From NCBI GenBank assembly GCA_963989385.1, contig OZ022511.1, forward strand, positions 26,096,503-26,160,502: a stretch of DNA of 64,000 bases, in the 5' to 3' direction. Shown one piece after another: positions 53,808 to 62,945 of this stretch; within the stretch, counting starts at the first letter, position 1; each line of letters starts with the position of its first letter. Made by a program: the position numbers and the translations under genes. The DNA comes from Ctena decussata. Taxonomy: Eukaryota > Mollusca > Bivalvia > Lucinida > Lucinidae. Below the pieces are notes generated by a model. That model searched no databases. It was not told where the DNA came from and saw only the letters and a list, made by a program, of their open reading frames with translations.

Positions 53808-56706
53808 CAAGGGGGTCATGATGGCCCTGGGTCGCTCATCTGAGTATCCTGTGAACTTTATCTCAGAGACATCCATACATACCACAGAGATTCACAAAGA
53901 TTCAATGGAAATGAACCGTTATTGTGTACCTTAGGTTTTTATAAGATTTAACCTAATGACTTGTTTTTGACCCCACATGACCCAGTTTCAAATCTGGTCT
54001 AGATTTGTTGGATATAAAAATTCTGACAAAGTTTCATGAATGTCGGATCAAAATGTGCCATCTGGAGCATAAACAAATGTTTTTCTAAGGTTTGACCTAC
54101 TCACCTAGTTTTAGACCCGACTTGATCAAGTTGCATCTTTTGGTCAAGATTTATTGGAGATTAACATTTTGAGAAAGTCTCATGAAGATTAGAACAAAAC
54201 TGTCTCGTCTAAAGCGTTCATATAGTTTTTGTAACAACTGTCCTAGTTTTTGACCTGACATGGCCCAGTTTCAAATCGGGTCTCCTTTTCATAAAAATAA
54301 ACATTATGACAAAGTTTCATGTAGATTTTATCCTAACTATGCCCTCAAGAGTGAACACAACCTTTTTCTAGGATGACCTATTAACCTAGATTTTGACCCC
54401 ACAAGAAACAGATTCAAATTTGGTCTAGATTTCATAAAGATAAACATTATGACAAAGTTTCATGAAGATTGGATCATAACTGTGCCCTCTAGAGTGTGCA
54501 CAAGGTTTTTCTAAGATTTGACCTACTGACCTACTTTTTGACCCCACATGACCATGTTACAAAGTTGGTGTAGATTTTATTAATTTAAACATTCTGACCA
54601 AGTTTCATGATGATTGGATTGTAATTGTGCCCTCTGAGTCATTCTAAGATTAATTTCTATTTTTAGCTCTGGCGGCCATTTTGTTCAGCGGAGCAAAAAC
54701 GTTTATGCATTTTGGTAGAAGGTCTGCTAAGGAAAATTTCTGTGAAATTATTTCAAAACCTTCTTAGCAGTTTTCGAGGTAAAGTTGTTTGAAGGTTTTT
54801 TTTTTAATTATTAGCTCTGGTGGCCACATTATGGTTCGGTGGAGCGCAACTGGTAGAGGAATTTTGGTAGCAGGACCCCTAGGGGAAATTTCTGTGAAAT
54901 TATTAGAAAAACTGCCCAGCAGTTTTGGAGTGAAGGAATTTTAAAGGTTTTTCTATTTTTAGCTCTGGCGGCCATTTTGTTCAGCGGAGAGGAACCGTTT
55001 TAGCAATTTTGGTAGAGGGTCTCCTAAGGAACATTTCTGTGAAGTTATTTCAAAATCTGCCCAACAGTCTTCGAGAAGAAGTCCTTTAAATGAATTTCTA
55101 GAACCAGAGCCACTTTTGAACCTGGGGCCACTACAAGAACAAACTCTTGTGAAGGACCAATAGGCAATGCTACATACTAAATTTCAAGCATCTGAGCCTA
55201 GCGGTTCTGAAGTAGAAGATTTTAAGTAAATTTTATTTTTCGAACCCAAAACCCCCGCTGCACAGCTGTTTTGGACCCTGCTGCGAACTTTTGTATAAAC
55301 TAAGTAGAGAACCAAATTTCATGCATTTCAGCCAAGTGGTTCTGACTAAGAAGATTTTTTAATATTTTTCAATGTATTACTATGGTTCAAACCCAGAACA
55401 TCCTGCCCTGTGGCCATTTTGGACTCTGGGGTGACCATTTGAACAAACTTGGTAAAGGACCACTGGGCAATCCTACATACTGAATTTCAAGCAACTGAGC
55501 CTAGCAGTTCTGAAGTAGAAGATTTTTAAGTGTATTTTATTTTCGAACCAAAGACCCCCCGCTACAGAGCTCTTTTAGACCCTTTGGTCACCATTTGCAA
55601 AAACTTAGTAGTGATTAATTACCCAATCCTTCATATCAAATTTCATGCATCTGACCCAATTGGTTCTGAAGAAGAAGATTTTTTTAATATTTTCCAATGT
55701 ATTTCTATTGTTCAAACCCAGGACTTCCTGCCCTGTGGCCATTTTGGAGCCTTGGGCCACCATTTGAACAAACTTGGTAAAGGACCACTAGGGAATGCTT
55801 TATACCAAATTTCAAGCATCTGAACCAAGCAGTTCTGGAGAAGAAGAGTTTTAAGTGTATTTTGTTGTACAAACAAGACCCCCGTTGCAAGGCCATTTTG
55901 GACCCTGGGCCCACCATTTGAATAAACTTGGAAAAGGACCATTAGGCAATGCTATATACCAAATTTCAAGCATCTGAGCCGTGCAGTTGTGAATAAAAAG
56001 ATTTTTGGATACTTTTCTATGTGTTTTTATGGTTCAAACCTAGGACTCTATGCTGTGGGGCCACTTTGGACCCTGCGGCCACCATTTCAACAAACTTGGT
56101 AAAGGACTACAAGGCAATGCTACATATCAAATTTCATGCATCTGAGCCAAGCGGTTTTGATGAAGATTTTTGAATATTTTTCTATTGTTCAAACCTAGGA
56201 CTCCCTGCCATGGGGCCATTAAGGAGCCTGGGGCCACCATTTGAACAAAGTTGTTAAAGTTATTAGGCAATGCCACATACCAAATTTCAAACATCTGAGC
56301 CAAGTGGTTCTGAAGAAGAAGATTTTGAAATATTTTTCAACATATTTCTATGGTTCAAACCCAGGACTCCTTTCCCTGGAGCCATTTTGCACCAAGAGGG
56401 GGACCATTTGAATAAACTTGGTAAAGGACCACTAGGCAATGCTACATACTAAATTTCAAGCATCTGAGCCAAGCAGTTCTGGAGAAGAAGATTTTTAAGT
56501 GTGTTTTATTTTCGAACCCAAGACCTCCTGCCACAAGGCGATTTTCAACCCCAGGGCCACTATTTGAACATACTTCACAGAGGTATTAAAGCCTAGTGGT
56601 TTCAGAGGAGATGTCATTTAAAGCAAATTGTTGATGACGCATGACGGACAGCGGACACCGATTGATCACAATAGCTCACCCAGGGCCTACGGGTCAGTTG
56701 AGGTAA
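53808..56706 (+). mobile_element. Hairpin-ended tandem-unit element, copy B (2.9 kb)
   Basis: It begins 'caagggggtcatgatggccctgggtcgctcatctgag' and ends with the hairpin AGCTCACCCAGGGCC-TAC-GGGTCAGTTGAGGT (about 56,672-56,702), preceded by 'gacggacagcggacacc'. The first half has about five units with 'gacaaagtttcatgaagattgga', then three with 'ttagctctggcggccattttg'. The second half (55,170-56,580) has nine units of 136-170 bp, anchored by 'aaatttcaagcatctgagcc' and with 'ggccattttggaccctggggccaccatttgaa'. No transposase or other protein is encoded. Confidence 0.7.
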
Positions 56707-57010
56707 AAAGGATAGATTATATAGACAAGAATTTTGCCGAATGCTATGTCCCAGCTACTTTGCTCCTTCACATTATGAAGTGGATGAAAGAATCAGTCTG
56801 ACAGCTATTTTTGATCAAAATCCAATAAGTAGTTCATGAGTCGGAGACATTGTCATTTTCCTGTTTTTGCTATTTTAAGTAATGACAGTAAACAGCCATT
56901 TTGGATTATCCAAGCTCATAAATTTGCAAGAACTCGGTTAGTAAACCCTTGTGACTAAATATGACTTAAATCTGTTTAGCATTTCTTGAGATATTGCCAT
57001 TTTTAGCAAA
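56707..57010. other. Non-coding spacer
   Basis: Unique-looking sequence between two repeat elements. No feature supported. Confidence 0.4.
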
Positions 57011-57258
57011 CTGGGCCCAGTTGTTCAAAGCATCGTTATCCTAACAAGCTCGTTAAGAGGTCAACTCATTAGGTGTTTTATGACTTTATAACCAAATACA
57101 CTGATATTTTTTGTTGAAAAAATGTGAGAAGCTTTTGCAATGCAAAAGCTTCTCACATTTTTACAACAAAAAATATTGGCATATTTGAGATATTAACGTT
57201 TGAAATTTTAACGTCATGTTAACTAACGACGTCGTTAGTTTTGAACAACTGGGTCCAG
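57011..57258. mobile_element. MITE with 19 bp termini and internal 36 bp-arm hairpin
   Basis: Ends CTGGGCCCAGTTGTTCAAA and the reverse complement of CTGGACCCAGTTGTTCAAA. Inside, 57,104-57,176 is a nearly perfect hairpin (TGTGAGAAGCTTTTGCA / TGCAAAAGCTTCTCACA at its top). A TTAACT/ACGACGTCGT segment lies near the right end. Target duplication is not clear. No coding capacity. Confidence 0.75.
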
Positions 57259-57398
57259 GTCTCATAAACAGACAGTAGGTCATTGTGATCTAATTCCTCT
57301 ACATATTTTTTTCGGTTTGGTAATTCTCAAAAGCATTGTTGTAGAAAATCGATGATCCATGCAAAATTTTAGCCAGATATACCTAGTGGCTTAGGAGA

Positions 57399-57958
57399 AC
57401 AAGAGGGCCAAGAGGCCCTGAATTGCTCACCTGAGCATAAAGGTTAAAGGTCAAACTACCGCCATCACTTGAACAAAACTGATAGTTTGCAAGCATTTCC
57501 AAATGGTTCTGAACAAGAAGATTTTTTAATATTTTTCTATGTATTCCTCTGGTCTAAAAGTAAAAAGTATGCAAAGACCAGGAACTGAAGCAATCAAAAT
57601 CCAAATCCAGCCCTCAAACCATAGTTGGAAACAACTAAGATTACTAATAATCAAGATACAGAGAACATATGGCCAACCGAGTGAGCAGCTTGTTCCCGAA
57701 AGGTGGCCACTCAGCAACCCAAACCGAACCAAAAATAATAAGAACATACATCAGGTAAAACATCACAGAAACTCTGACACCAAAAACAGGCAACAGAGAA
57801 CCACAACAGAACTACCGCCTTGGAACGGTCAGTAATGAATTCCTCTGGTCTAAACCCAGGACTCCCTAGGGCAGGGCAATTCTTGACCATGGGGCCTACA
57901 TTAGAATAAACTTGGTACAGGACCACTGGGCAATACTACATACTAAATTTTATGCATC
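57399..57958 (+). mobile_element. Hairpin-ended tandem-unit element, copy E (interrupted)
   Basis: The left end 'aacaagagggccaagaggccctgaattgctcacctgag' is the best-preserved left terminus of this family, with the AGGGCC-AAGA-GGCCCT hairpin. About one and a half units follow. It is split by the retroelement tail at 57,559-57,838 and ends where the Gypsy LTR begins at 57,959, inside the unit phrase 'gcatctg'. The rest of the element, if present, lies beyond the Gypsy insertion, outside the window. Confidence 0.65.
57559..57838 (-). mobile_element. 280 bp Penelope-type 3' tail with 16 bp target duplication
   Basis: The plus-strand text from 'agtaaaaagtatgcaaag' to 'aacggtcagtaatga' is nearly identical to the 3' UTR end of the element at 48,530. 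It is flanked by ATTCCTCTGGTCTAAA on both sides (57,543-57,558 and 57,839-57,854). The insertion is 5'-truncated, and the duplication marks it as a genuine retroposition by target-primed reverse transcription. Confidence 0.9.
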
Positions 57959-58118
57959 TGTGGCGAGTGGTTGGTAATGGCTACGGTATTGAGTAAACAC
58001 GGCTATTGTGTGGTGGCTATTGTTCTTAAAGCCGTTTCATGTTAGTCCGATGTTCGGCTTTTTGTTAGTTGACCTTAAGTAGCCGGGTACCAGTTGAATT
58101 AAAGCACGTGAAGCGGGC

Positions 58119-58126
58119 TATAAAAG
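58119..58126 (+). promoter_or_regulatory. TATA box of the LTR
   Basis: TATAAAAG in a GC-richer context (gggcTATAAAAGggc). It is at the right distance from a candidate initiator TCAGTC near 58,147 and upstream of the leader hairpins. Confidence 0.7.
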
Positions 58127-58205
58127 GGCTAACGCAACCATCGACAGTCAGTCGTCTGGTAGCTGTCACAGAAGAAAGATCGAGATAAATACAGAGGTAA
58201 ATTAA

Positions 58206-58299
58206 TATTTCCTGAAAAGGAAATACATATATATTGTTTCTGAAAAGAAACAATATACTGCATGTACGAATCAATAATTACTGAAAAGTAATTATTGAT
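58206..58299 (+). ncRNA. Three consecutive hairpins with identical TGAAAA loops
   Basis: Hairpin 1 is at 58,206-58,225 (7 bp stem, TATTTCC/GGAAATA). Hairpin 2 is at 58,230-58,257 (11 bp stem, ATATTGTTTC/GAAACAATAT core). Hairpin 3 is at 58,270-58,299 (12 bp stem, CAATAATTAC/GTAATTATTG core). All stems are perfect, all are closed by C-G, and all have the hexaloop TGAAAA, while the stems differ from one another. They would lie in the 5' leader of the genomic RNA. An RNA-protein recognition role, such as packaging, is inference. Confidence 0.7.
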
Positions 58300-58618
58300 A
58301 GCCTGTTTAGTTCGATTCGTAGGGTGAGCTACGGTACGGGTTTTAGTCCTGTACATATCACATTGGTTTCTGTGTATATAAAGAGGTGCCGACAGCTCTA
58401 AGGGATTGCTCAGAGAGAGATTAGGACGCCTGACGTTTCTGCATAGCATCGTAATTGTTAGTTCAGTGATTTAGTTTTATACCCAATTATTATTAATCAT
58501 ATGCGCTTAATTTCTTACGAATCATTATTCTGGAGCAGGAAGCTCTGTCCAAATTGAGATTGTATTGTGCATTTAATAAGCATTAGAACCGCTCGGGAGG
58601 CATTGATTTGTTACATTT

Positions 58619-58636
58619 TGGTCGCAGCGTCGGGAT
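58619..58636 (+). promoter_or_regulatory. Primer binding site
   Basis: TGGTCGCAGCGTCGGGAT starts with the TGG expected to pair with a tRNA CCA end, three bases after the LTR. The tRNA species is not identified here. Confidence 0.65.
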
Positions 58637-58729
58637 TGAATATAAGCCAGTAACTAAGCAGAAACGTTTAAGTGTATATATAGGTAGCGCATTTTCTGCT
58701 GATCTGTGTGACTGTTGTTTTCCTGAAAT

Positions 58730-59203
58730 ATGGATAAATCTAAAACAGTGAGTGCAGAACAAGTCTCGTTGGACACACCCTTGTTCAGCAGCGCTAGGGA
58801 AGGGCATGGTGCTCCACCAACCTTGAGAAAAGAGGGATCTATAGCCAGGCGGCTAGATGAATCTTTTAGCGAATCTGTTTTAAGAACTGAGCACGGTACT
58901 GCGGAACACCGAAAAAGCGCAGAAGGTGAAGGGACGCCTACAGCATGGTTGGTCATTTCTGAAATGCGCAAAATGACTGAAGAGTTCAGACGACGTGATG
59001 AGGAGCACAGGCTGAATGAAATGCGGAAAGATGAAGACATAAGGAGGCTGATCGATGAATGTCACCGAAAAGATGAAATCATACTGTCTCTCATTACCTC
59101 TGTTAAAGAACAAATGAGTTTACCACTGGGCTCAACGACTGGTATGAGTGTGCATGGCGGGTCAAAACTGCACCATGAATCTGAATTAGAGGCAACGCCT
59201 TAG
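58730..59203 (+). CDS. gag: Gypsy gag, N-terminal region
   Basis: The first ATG after the PBS opens a 157-codon frame. It is hydrophilic and charged, with a predicted coiled-coil stretch (EMRKMTEEFRRRDEEHRL and following, about residues 77-115) rich in Arg, Glu and Lys. A TAG at 59,201 closes it, yet the same frame stays open to 59,375 with similar composition, and the capsid region then continues in another frame. It probably represents the matrix-like N-terminal part of Gag. There is no sequence signature beyond position and composition. Confidence 0.6.
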   Translation: MDKSKTVSAEQVSLDTPLFSSAREGHGAPPTLRKEGSIARRLDESFSESVLRTEHGTAEHRKSAEGEGTPTAWLVISEMRKMTEEFRRRDEEHRLNEMRKDEDIRRLIDECHRKDEIILSLITSVKEQMSLPLGSTTGMSVHGGSKLHHESELEATP

Positions 59204-59376
59204 CTGCAGGAGCTTTCAGACGTTCAAAAGGGCGGAAGGTCAGAAAAGACTGCCGATGCGGTGAAGGTCGAAAGTCCAACAATGAGTGGCACATCAAAAG
59301 GGCCTAGCATTCAGCAAATGGCTAGTAAAGAACAGGAAATTGCAGAGCAGTTAACTACTGGAAGAAGGAGTCACTA

Positions 59377-60306
59377 GAGCAGGTATCCACAGGGACTAGA
59401 GTGACTTCAGGTGCAAGTTTGGTTAAAAGTTCAGCTGTGAGTACGTCAGTTGCAACTGGCAAAGGAAGTAAACAGTGTTCGCAAGCTGGTACAAGTGTAA
59501 TACCAAGTACGAGCAGCACTGATGCTGTTACCCTGCAGACTTCGCCACACTTTGGGATTCAGAGCTCGTCACAATCTGGAGTGAAAATGAAGCCTGCTAC
59601 GTTTGACGGGTCCTCATCCTGGATAGACTATAAAACACATTTCGATATGTGTGCTGAATTGAATAGATGGGATAATAGACAGAAAGGCTTATATCTAGCA
59701 GTAAGCCTACGTGGCCAAGCTCAAGGTGTATTGGGAAACCTGCCAGTAGATGAAAGAAATCACTTTGACAAATTGAGCAAAGCGTTAGCGGAGCGATTCT
59801 CTCCAGATAGTCAGACAGAACTATATAGAGCTCAATTAAAAGAAAGGCAGTGGAAACATGGAGACAATATACCAGAGTTTGGACAAAGAATATTGAGACT
59901 GACCACGCTGGCATATCCTGGAGCAAGTTCAACCCTAGTTGATACCCTGGCTATGGAAAACTTTATTGATGCTATTTCAGATGCAGAAATGCGTTTGAAA
60001 ATTCAGCAGTCTAGGCCCAAAGTGTTAAATGAAGCTGTTAAAGTTGCTGTAGAATTAGAAGCGTTTGACAAGGCAGAGAGGCAGCGTCAGGCCAACAAAT
60101 ATATACGAGGTGCTTCTCACATGCCTGAGCATGTAGAGAAAAGTAAGTCCGAAGTAAGTAACGAGGACATTCTCAAGCGTCTTGACCAGCTTTTGCAGCA
60201 TCAGTCAAAAGCTTCATTTGTGAATAGCAAACCACAGCAAGACAATAAGAAAAATCCCTTGCTACAAGTGCAAACCTGGACATATTCAAAGAAATTGTCC
60301 GCTTAA
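59377..60306 (+). CDS. gag: Gypsy gag, capsid region
   Basis: Open in frame from the sequence around 59,377; no ATG is required because it continues Gag. It contains the retrotransposon Gag capsid pattern: ATFDGSSSWIDYKTHFDMC, WDNRQKGLYLAVSLRGQAQ, ALAERFSPDSQTELYRAQL, KERQWKHGDNIPEFGQRI and a C-terminal helical region up to 'ERQRQANKYIRG'. This part builds the virus-like particle in Gypsy elements. A frame change just before 60,260 moves the zinc knuckle into the other frame. Confidence 0.8.
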   Translation, partial: EQVSTGTRVTSGASLVKSSAVSTSVATGKGSKQCSQAGTSVIPSTSSTDAVTLQTSPHFGIQSSSQSGVKMKPATFDGSSSWIDYKTHFDMCAELNRWDNRQKGLYLAVSLRGQAQGVLGNLPVDERNHFDKLSKALAERFSPDSQTELYRAQLKERQWKHGDNIPEFGQRILRLTTLAYPGASSTLVDTLAMENFIDAISDAEMRLKIQQSRPKVLNEAVKVAVELEAFDKAERQRQANKYIRGASHMPEHVEKSKSEVSNEDILKRLDQLLQHQSKASFVNSKPQQDNKKNPLLQVQTWTYSKKLSA

Positions 60307-60600
60307 CACAACGGAAAGCACTAAAAGTACGAATGTTGAGACAGGTGGTGGTACTGGTGGTAGTGCCAATGTTAAAAGGGTTGGTCGATTCTGTGACAAG
60401 ACTTCAATTCGGAACAGGAAAAAGCAGAAGCCAAAGAATGTTTCAATTGCAGGGGGTACAGGCGTAGTTGAAGCTGGAATGTACTTGCCCGTTTGTGTCA
60501 ATGGTATTAAAACAAATATGCTGATAGATTCCGGTGCCACAGCATCGCTGCTTTCGACTGAAGTCTATCACAATATTCCGCTAAAAATCGTCCGAATCTG
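60255..60600 (+). pseudogene. pol: Gypsy nucleocapsid zinc knuckle and start of protease
   Basis: In a different frame from the capsid region, CYKCKPGHIQRNC (60,260-60,298) resembles the CCHC zinc knuckle but has three residues instead of four between the second Cys and the His. A Gly-rich linker follows, and then the retropepsin active site LIDSGATASLL (DSGA codons at 60,527-60,538). The frame ends in a TGA near 60,599, after a run of five A near 60,583 where the protease reading passes to the next frame. The protease remainder (ILGLDFL) is in the following ORF. Confidence 0.75.
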
Positions 60601-62265
60601 AAGCCCATTCACGGAGAAATGGTAGCAATAAACGGTATGTCACTGGAGATACTTGGTTGTGGAGAGTTTAAATTAGATATAGGAGGGTGTTGCTACCCAT
60701 CAACAGTGATTGTTGCAAAGTTAAATACAACTGGTATTTTAGGCCTTGACTTCTTATCCGCCCATGAATGTAATGTTAGCATGAAACAGAAATCAATTGA
60801 TTTAGACGGGAAAATGATCAAATGCTCCATTAAAGGTAAAATGGGATGTTACAGGGTAAGCTTACTTGATACTGTCAGCATACCTCCACGCCATGAGTTA
60901 GTCACTTCAGGTCAAATTAATGAGTTTTGCAATGATATACATGGAATCGGGATTATAGAACCTACGGACAAGTTCTGTAAGGCATTAGTAGGACGAACAT
61001 TGGCAACTGCTGGAGAAAACGTTCCTATTCGCCTCATGAATCCCTCCAATGAATCGATTGTGGTACACAGGGGTACAGTTATAGGACAGTTTGAACAAGT
61101 GGATAGCACGCCAGTCAAGCAAGTGAGAGAATACGAGAAAACTACTACATTACCAACACCTATGGAAGAACTTTTAAACCAGGCATCAGAGAATCTTAAT
61201 GAGTCACAAACTCAGAGCGCGCGTGAGGCACTGAGGGAATATGGGGATGTCTTTGCTCTGACAGATAAAGATCTAGGACGGACAGACGTCATCCTACATG
61301 AAATTGACACAGGTGATGCAAAACCTGTGAAGCAGAGATTGAGACGTTTACCACATTATGCTGTAGAAGAAGCTGATCGGCAAGTGGAAGATATGCTTGA
61401 GCGCGGAATAGTGGAACCTTCTAACAGTCCTTGGGCAGCTGGAGTAGTTCTTGTGAGAAAGAAGGACAATACGCTAAGATTGTGTGTTGACTACAGAGCA
61501 CTAAATGCCCTGACGACAAAGGATGCCTATCCACTACCGAAAATTGACGAAACACTGGATAGTCTATCAGGAGCCTCTTGGTTTTCAACTCTCGACCTAC
61601 GAACTGGATATTGGCAGGTCGGGCTTGATCCGAAAGATAAACCTAAGACTGCATTTATTACAAGAAAAGGGCTATTCCAATTTCGGGTGCTCCCATTTGG
61701 CTTATGCAACGCCCCAGCAACGTTTGTGCGTTTAATGGAGACAGTCTTGGCTGGGTTACAATGGGATATATGTCTCATATATATTGATGATGTGATAGTT
61801 TATGGAAAAACATTTGAAGAAGCTTTAGAAAACCTGAAATGTGTATTTATTAGATTAAGAGAAGCTAGATTAAAGCTCAAGCCACAAAAGTGCAAATTAT
61901 TTAGTAAGTCTGTATCCTTTTTGGGTCATATTATATCAGACGATGGCATCGCAACAGACCCCGACAAAATTAAGGTAGTGCAACAATGGCCTATTCCAGT
62001 GAGTGTTACAGAAGTCCGTAGCTTCCTGGGGTTATGTAGCTATTATAGACGATTCATATCCGGGTTCGCCACAATCGCAAAGCCTTTGCATCAACTGACT
62101 GAAAAGGGACGAAAATTTGTATGGACAGAGGATCATCAAACGGCCTTTGAAAGTTTGAAAGAGCATTTAACTAAGGCACCGATTTTAGTTTATCCAGATT
62201 TTTCAAAGCATTTCATCTTGGATACCGATGCAAGTGATACTAGCATTGGAGCAGTATTATCATAA
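60601..62265 (+). CDS. pol: Gypsy pol: protease end, reverse transcriptase, RNase H start
   Basis: ILGLDFLSAHE (about residues 40-50 from the ATG at 60,619) is the protease C-terminal block. RT follows with EPSNSPWAAGVVLVRKKD, RLCVDYRALN (287-296), FSTLDLRTGYWQVGL (322-336), LPFGLCNAPATFVRLM (358-373) and IYIDDVIVYG (387-396) with the catalytic aspartates. The connection has FLGHIISDDGI and VRSFLGLCSYYRRFI. RNase H starts with ILDTDASDTSIGAVLS. A TAA at 62,263-62,265 interrupts RNase H while the frame continues after it. The motif set is typical of Ty3/Gypsy (Metaviridae-type) retrotransposons. Confidence 0.92.
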   Translation, partial: KPIHGEMVAINGMSLEILGCGEFKLDIGGCCYPSTVIVAKLNTTGILGLDFLSAHECNVSMKQKSIDLDGKMIKCSIKGKMGCYRVSLLDTVSIPPRHELVTSGQINEFCNDIHGIGIIEPTDKFCKALVGRTLATAGENVPIRLMNPSNESIVVHRGTVIGQFEQVDSTPVKQVREYEKTTTLPTPMEELLNQASENLNESQTQSAREALREYGDVFALTDKDLGRTDVILHEIDTGDAKPVKQRLRRLPHYAVEEADRQVEDMLERGIVEPSNSPWAAGVVLVRKKDNTLRLCVDYRALNALTTKDAYPLPKIDETLDSLSGASWFSTLDLRTGYWQVGLDPKDKPKTAFITRKGLFQFRVLPFGLCNAPATFVRLMETVLAGLQWDICLIYIDDVIVYGKTFEEALENLKCVFIRLREARLKLKPQKCKLFSKSVSFLGHIISDDGIATDPDKIKVVQQWPIPVSVTEVRSFLGLCSYYRRFISGFATIAKPLHQLTEKGRKFVWTEDHQTAFESLKEHLTKAPILVYPDFSKHFILDTDASDTSIGAVLS

Positions 62266-62945
62266 GTCCGTGATGGGAAAGAAAGGGTAATTTGTTTTGG
62301 AAGTAGATCGCTTAGCAAGTCTGAAAGAAAGTACTGTGTAACAAGAAAAGAATTACTTTCTTTGATCTATTTTGTGAAATACTACCGCCACTATCTGCTA
62401 GGTAAAAAGTTCAAAATTCGGACTGACCACAACTTGCTACGATGGCTAATGAAGACAAAGGAACCAGAAGGTCAACTAGCACGGTGGATTGACACATTGT
62501 CCTCATATCAGTTTGAAGTAGAACATCGGCCTGGACGTAAGCATTCTAATGCTGATGCAATGAGTAGGATTCCTTGCAGACAATGTGGGAGGAATTCAGC
62601 AGAAGAACCCGTGCAGATTCATTCTGTAATGCAAGTGGATGAAAATGAAAAATGTGATATGAGAGAGGCTCAAAAGAAAGATAAAGATATCGCATTAGTT
62701 GTTTCGTGGCTACAGAAAAATGAGAAACCGTCTTGGAGTGAGGTCAACAAATGTAGTGCTTTAGCGAAATCATACTGGTCACAGTATGATAGACTTCAGA
62801 TTGAAAATGGTATATTATACAGAAAGTGGTTTGAGAAAGGCAAGGTAACAAGAAAACAAAAGATTGTGCCGAAATTGCTGAAAGGTGAAATATTAAAACT
62901 GTGTCATGATGAAAAGACAGGAGGTCATTTTGGAGTGCGAAAACA
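62266..62945 (+). CDS. pol: Gypsy pol: RNase H remainder and integrase H2C2 region start
   Basis: Same frame as RT, directly after the TAA. CVTRKELLSLIYFVKYYRHY, KIRTDHNLLRWLM, ARWIDTLSSYQFEVEHRPG and HSNADAMSRIPC complete the Gypsy RNase H. A linker follows, and then the first half of the integrase zinc-binding H2C2 motif (LCHDEKTGGHFGVRK). The frame is lost at a run of four A at about 62,940-62,943. Confidence 0.88.

Larger units (their letters stand above)
57959..58615 (+). repeat. 5' LTR of Gypsy retrotransposon
   Basis: Starts TGTGGCGAGTGG and ends TTGTTACA (TG...CA), about 657 bp, and is followed after three bases by a primer binding site. It contains a TATAAAAG box at 58,119-58,126 with a TCAGTCG initiator-like sequence about 27 bp downstream, so transcription probably starts near 58,146-58,150. 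Three TGAAAA-loop hairpins lie in the presumptive R/U5 region (58,206-58,299). Only one LTR is in the window, so the borders rest on the TG/CA ends and the PBS rather than on comparison. Confidence 0.75.

Noticed and set aside
58583..59113. Minus-strand frames opposite the Gypsy gag region
   Set aside because: Antisense shadows of gag with no domains. The plus-strand frames have the expected element order.
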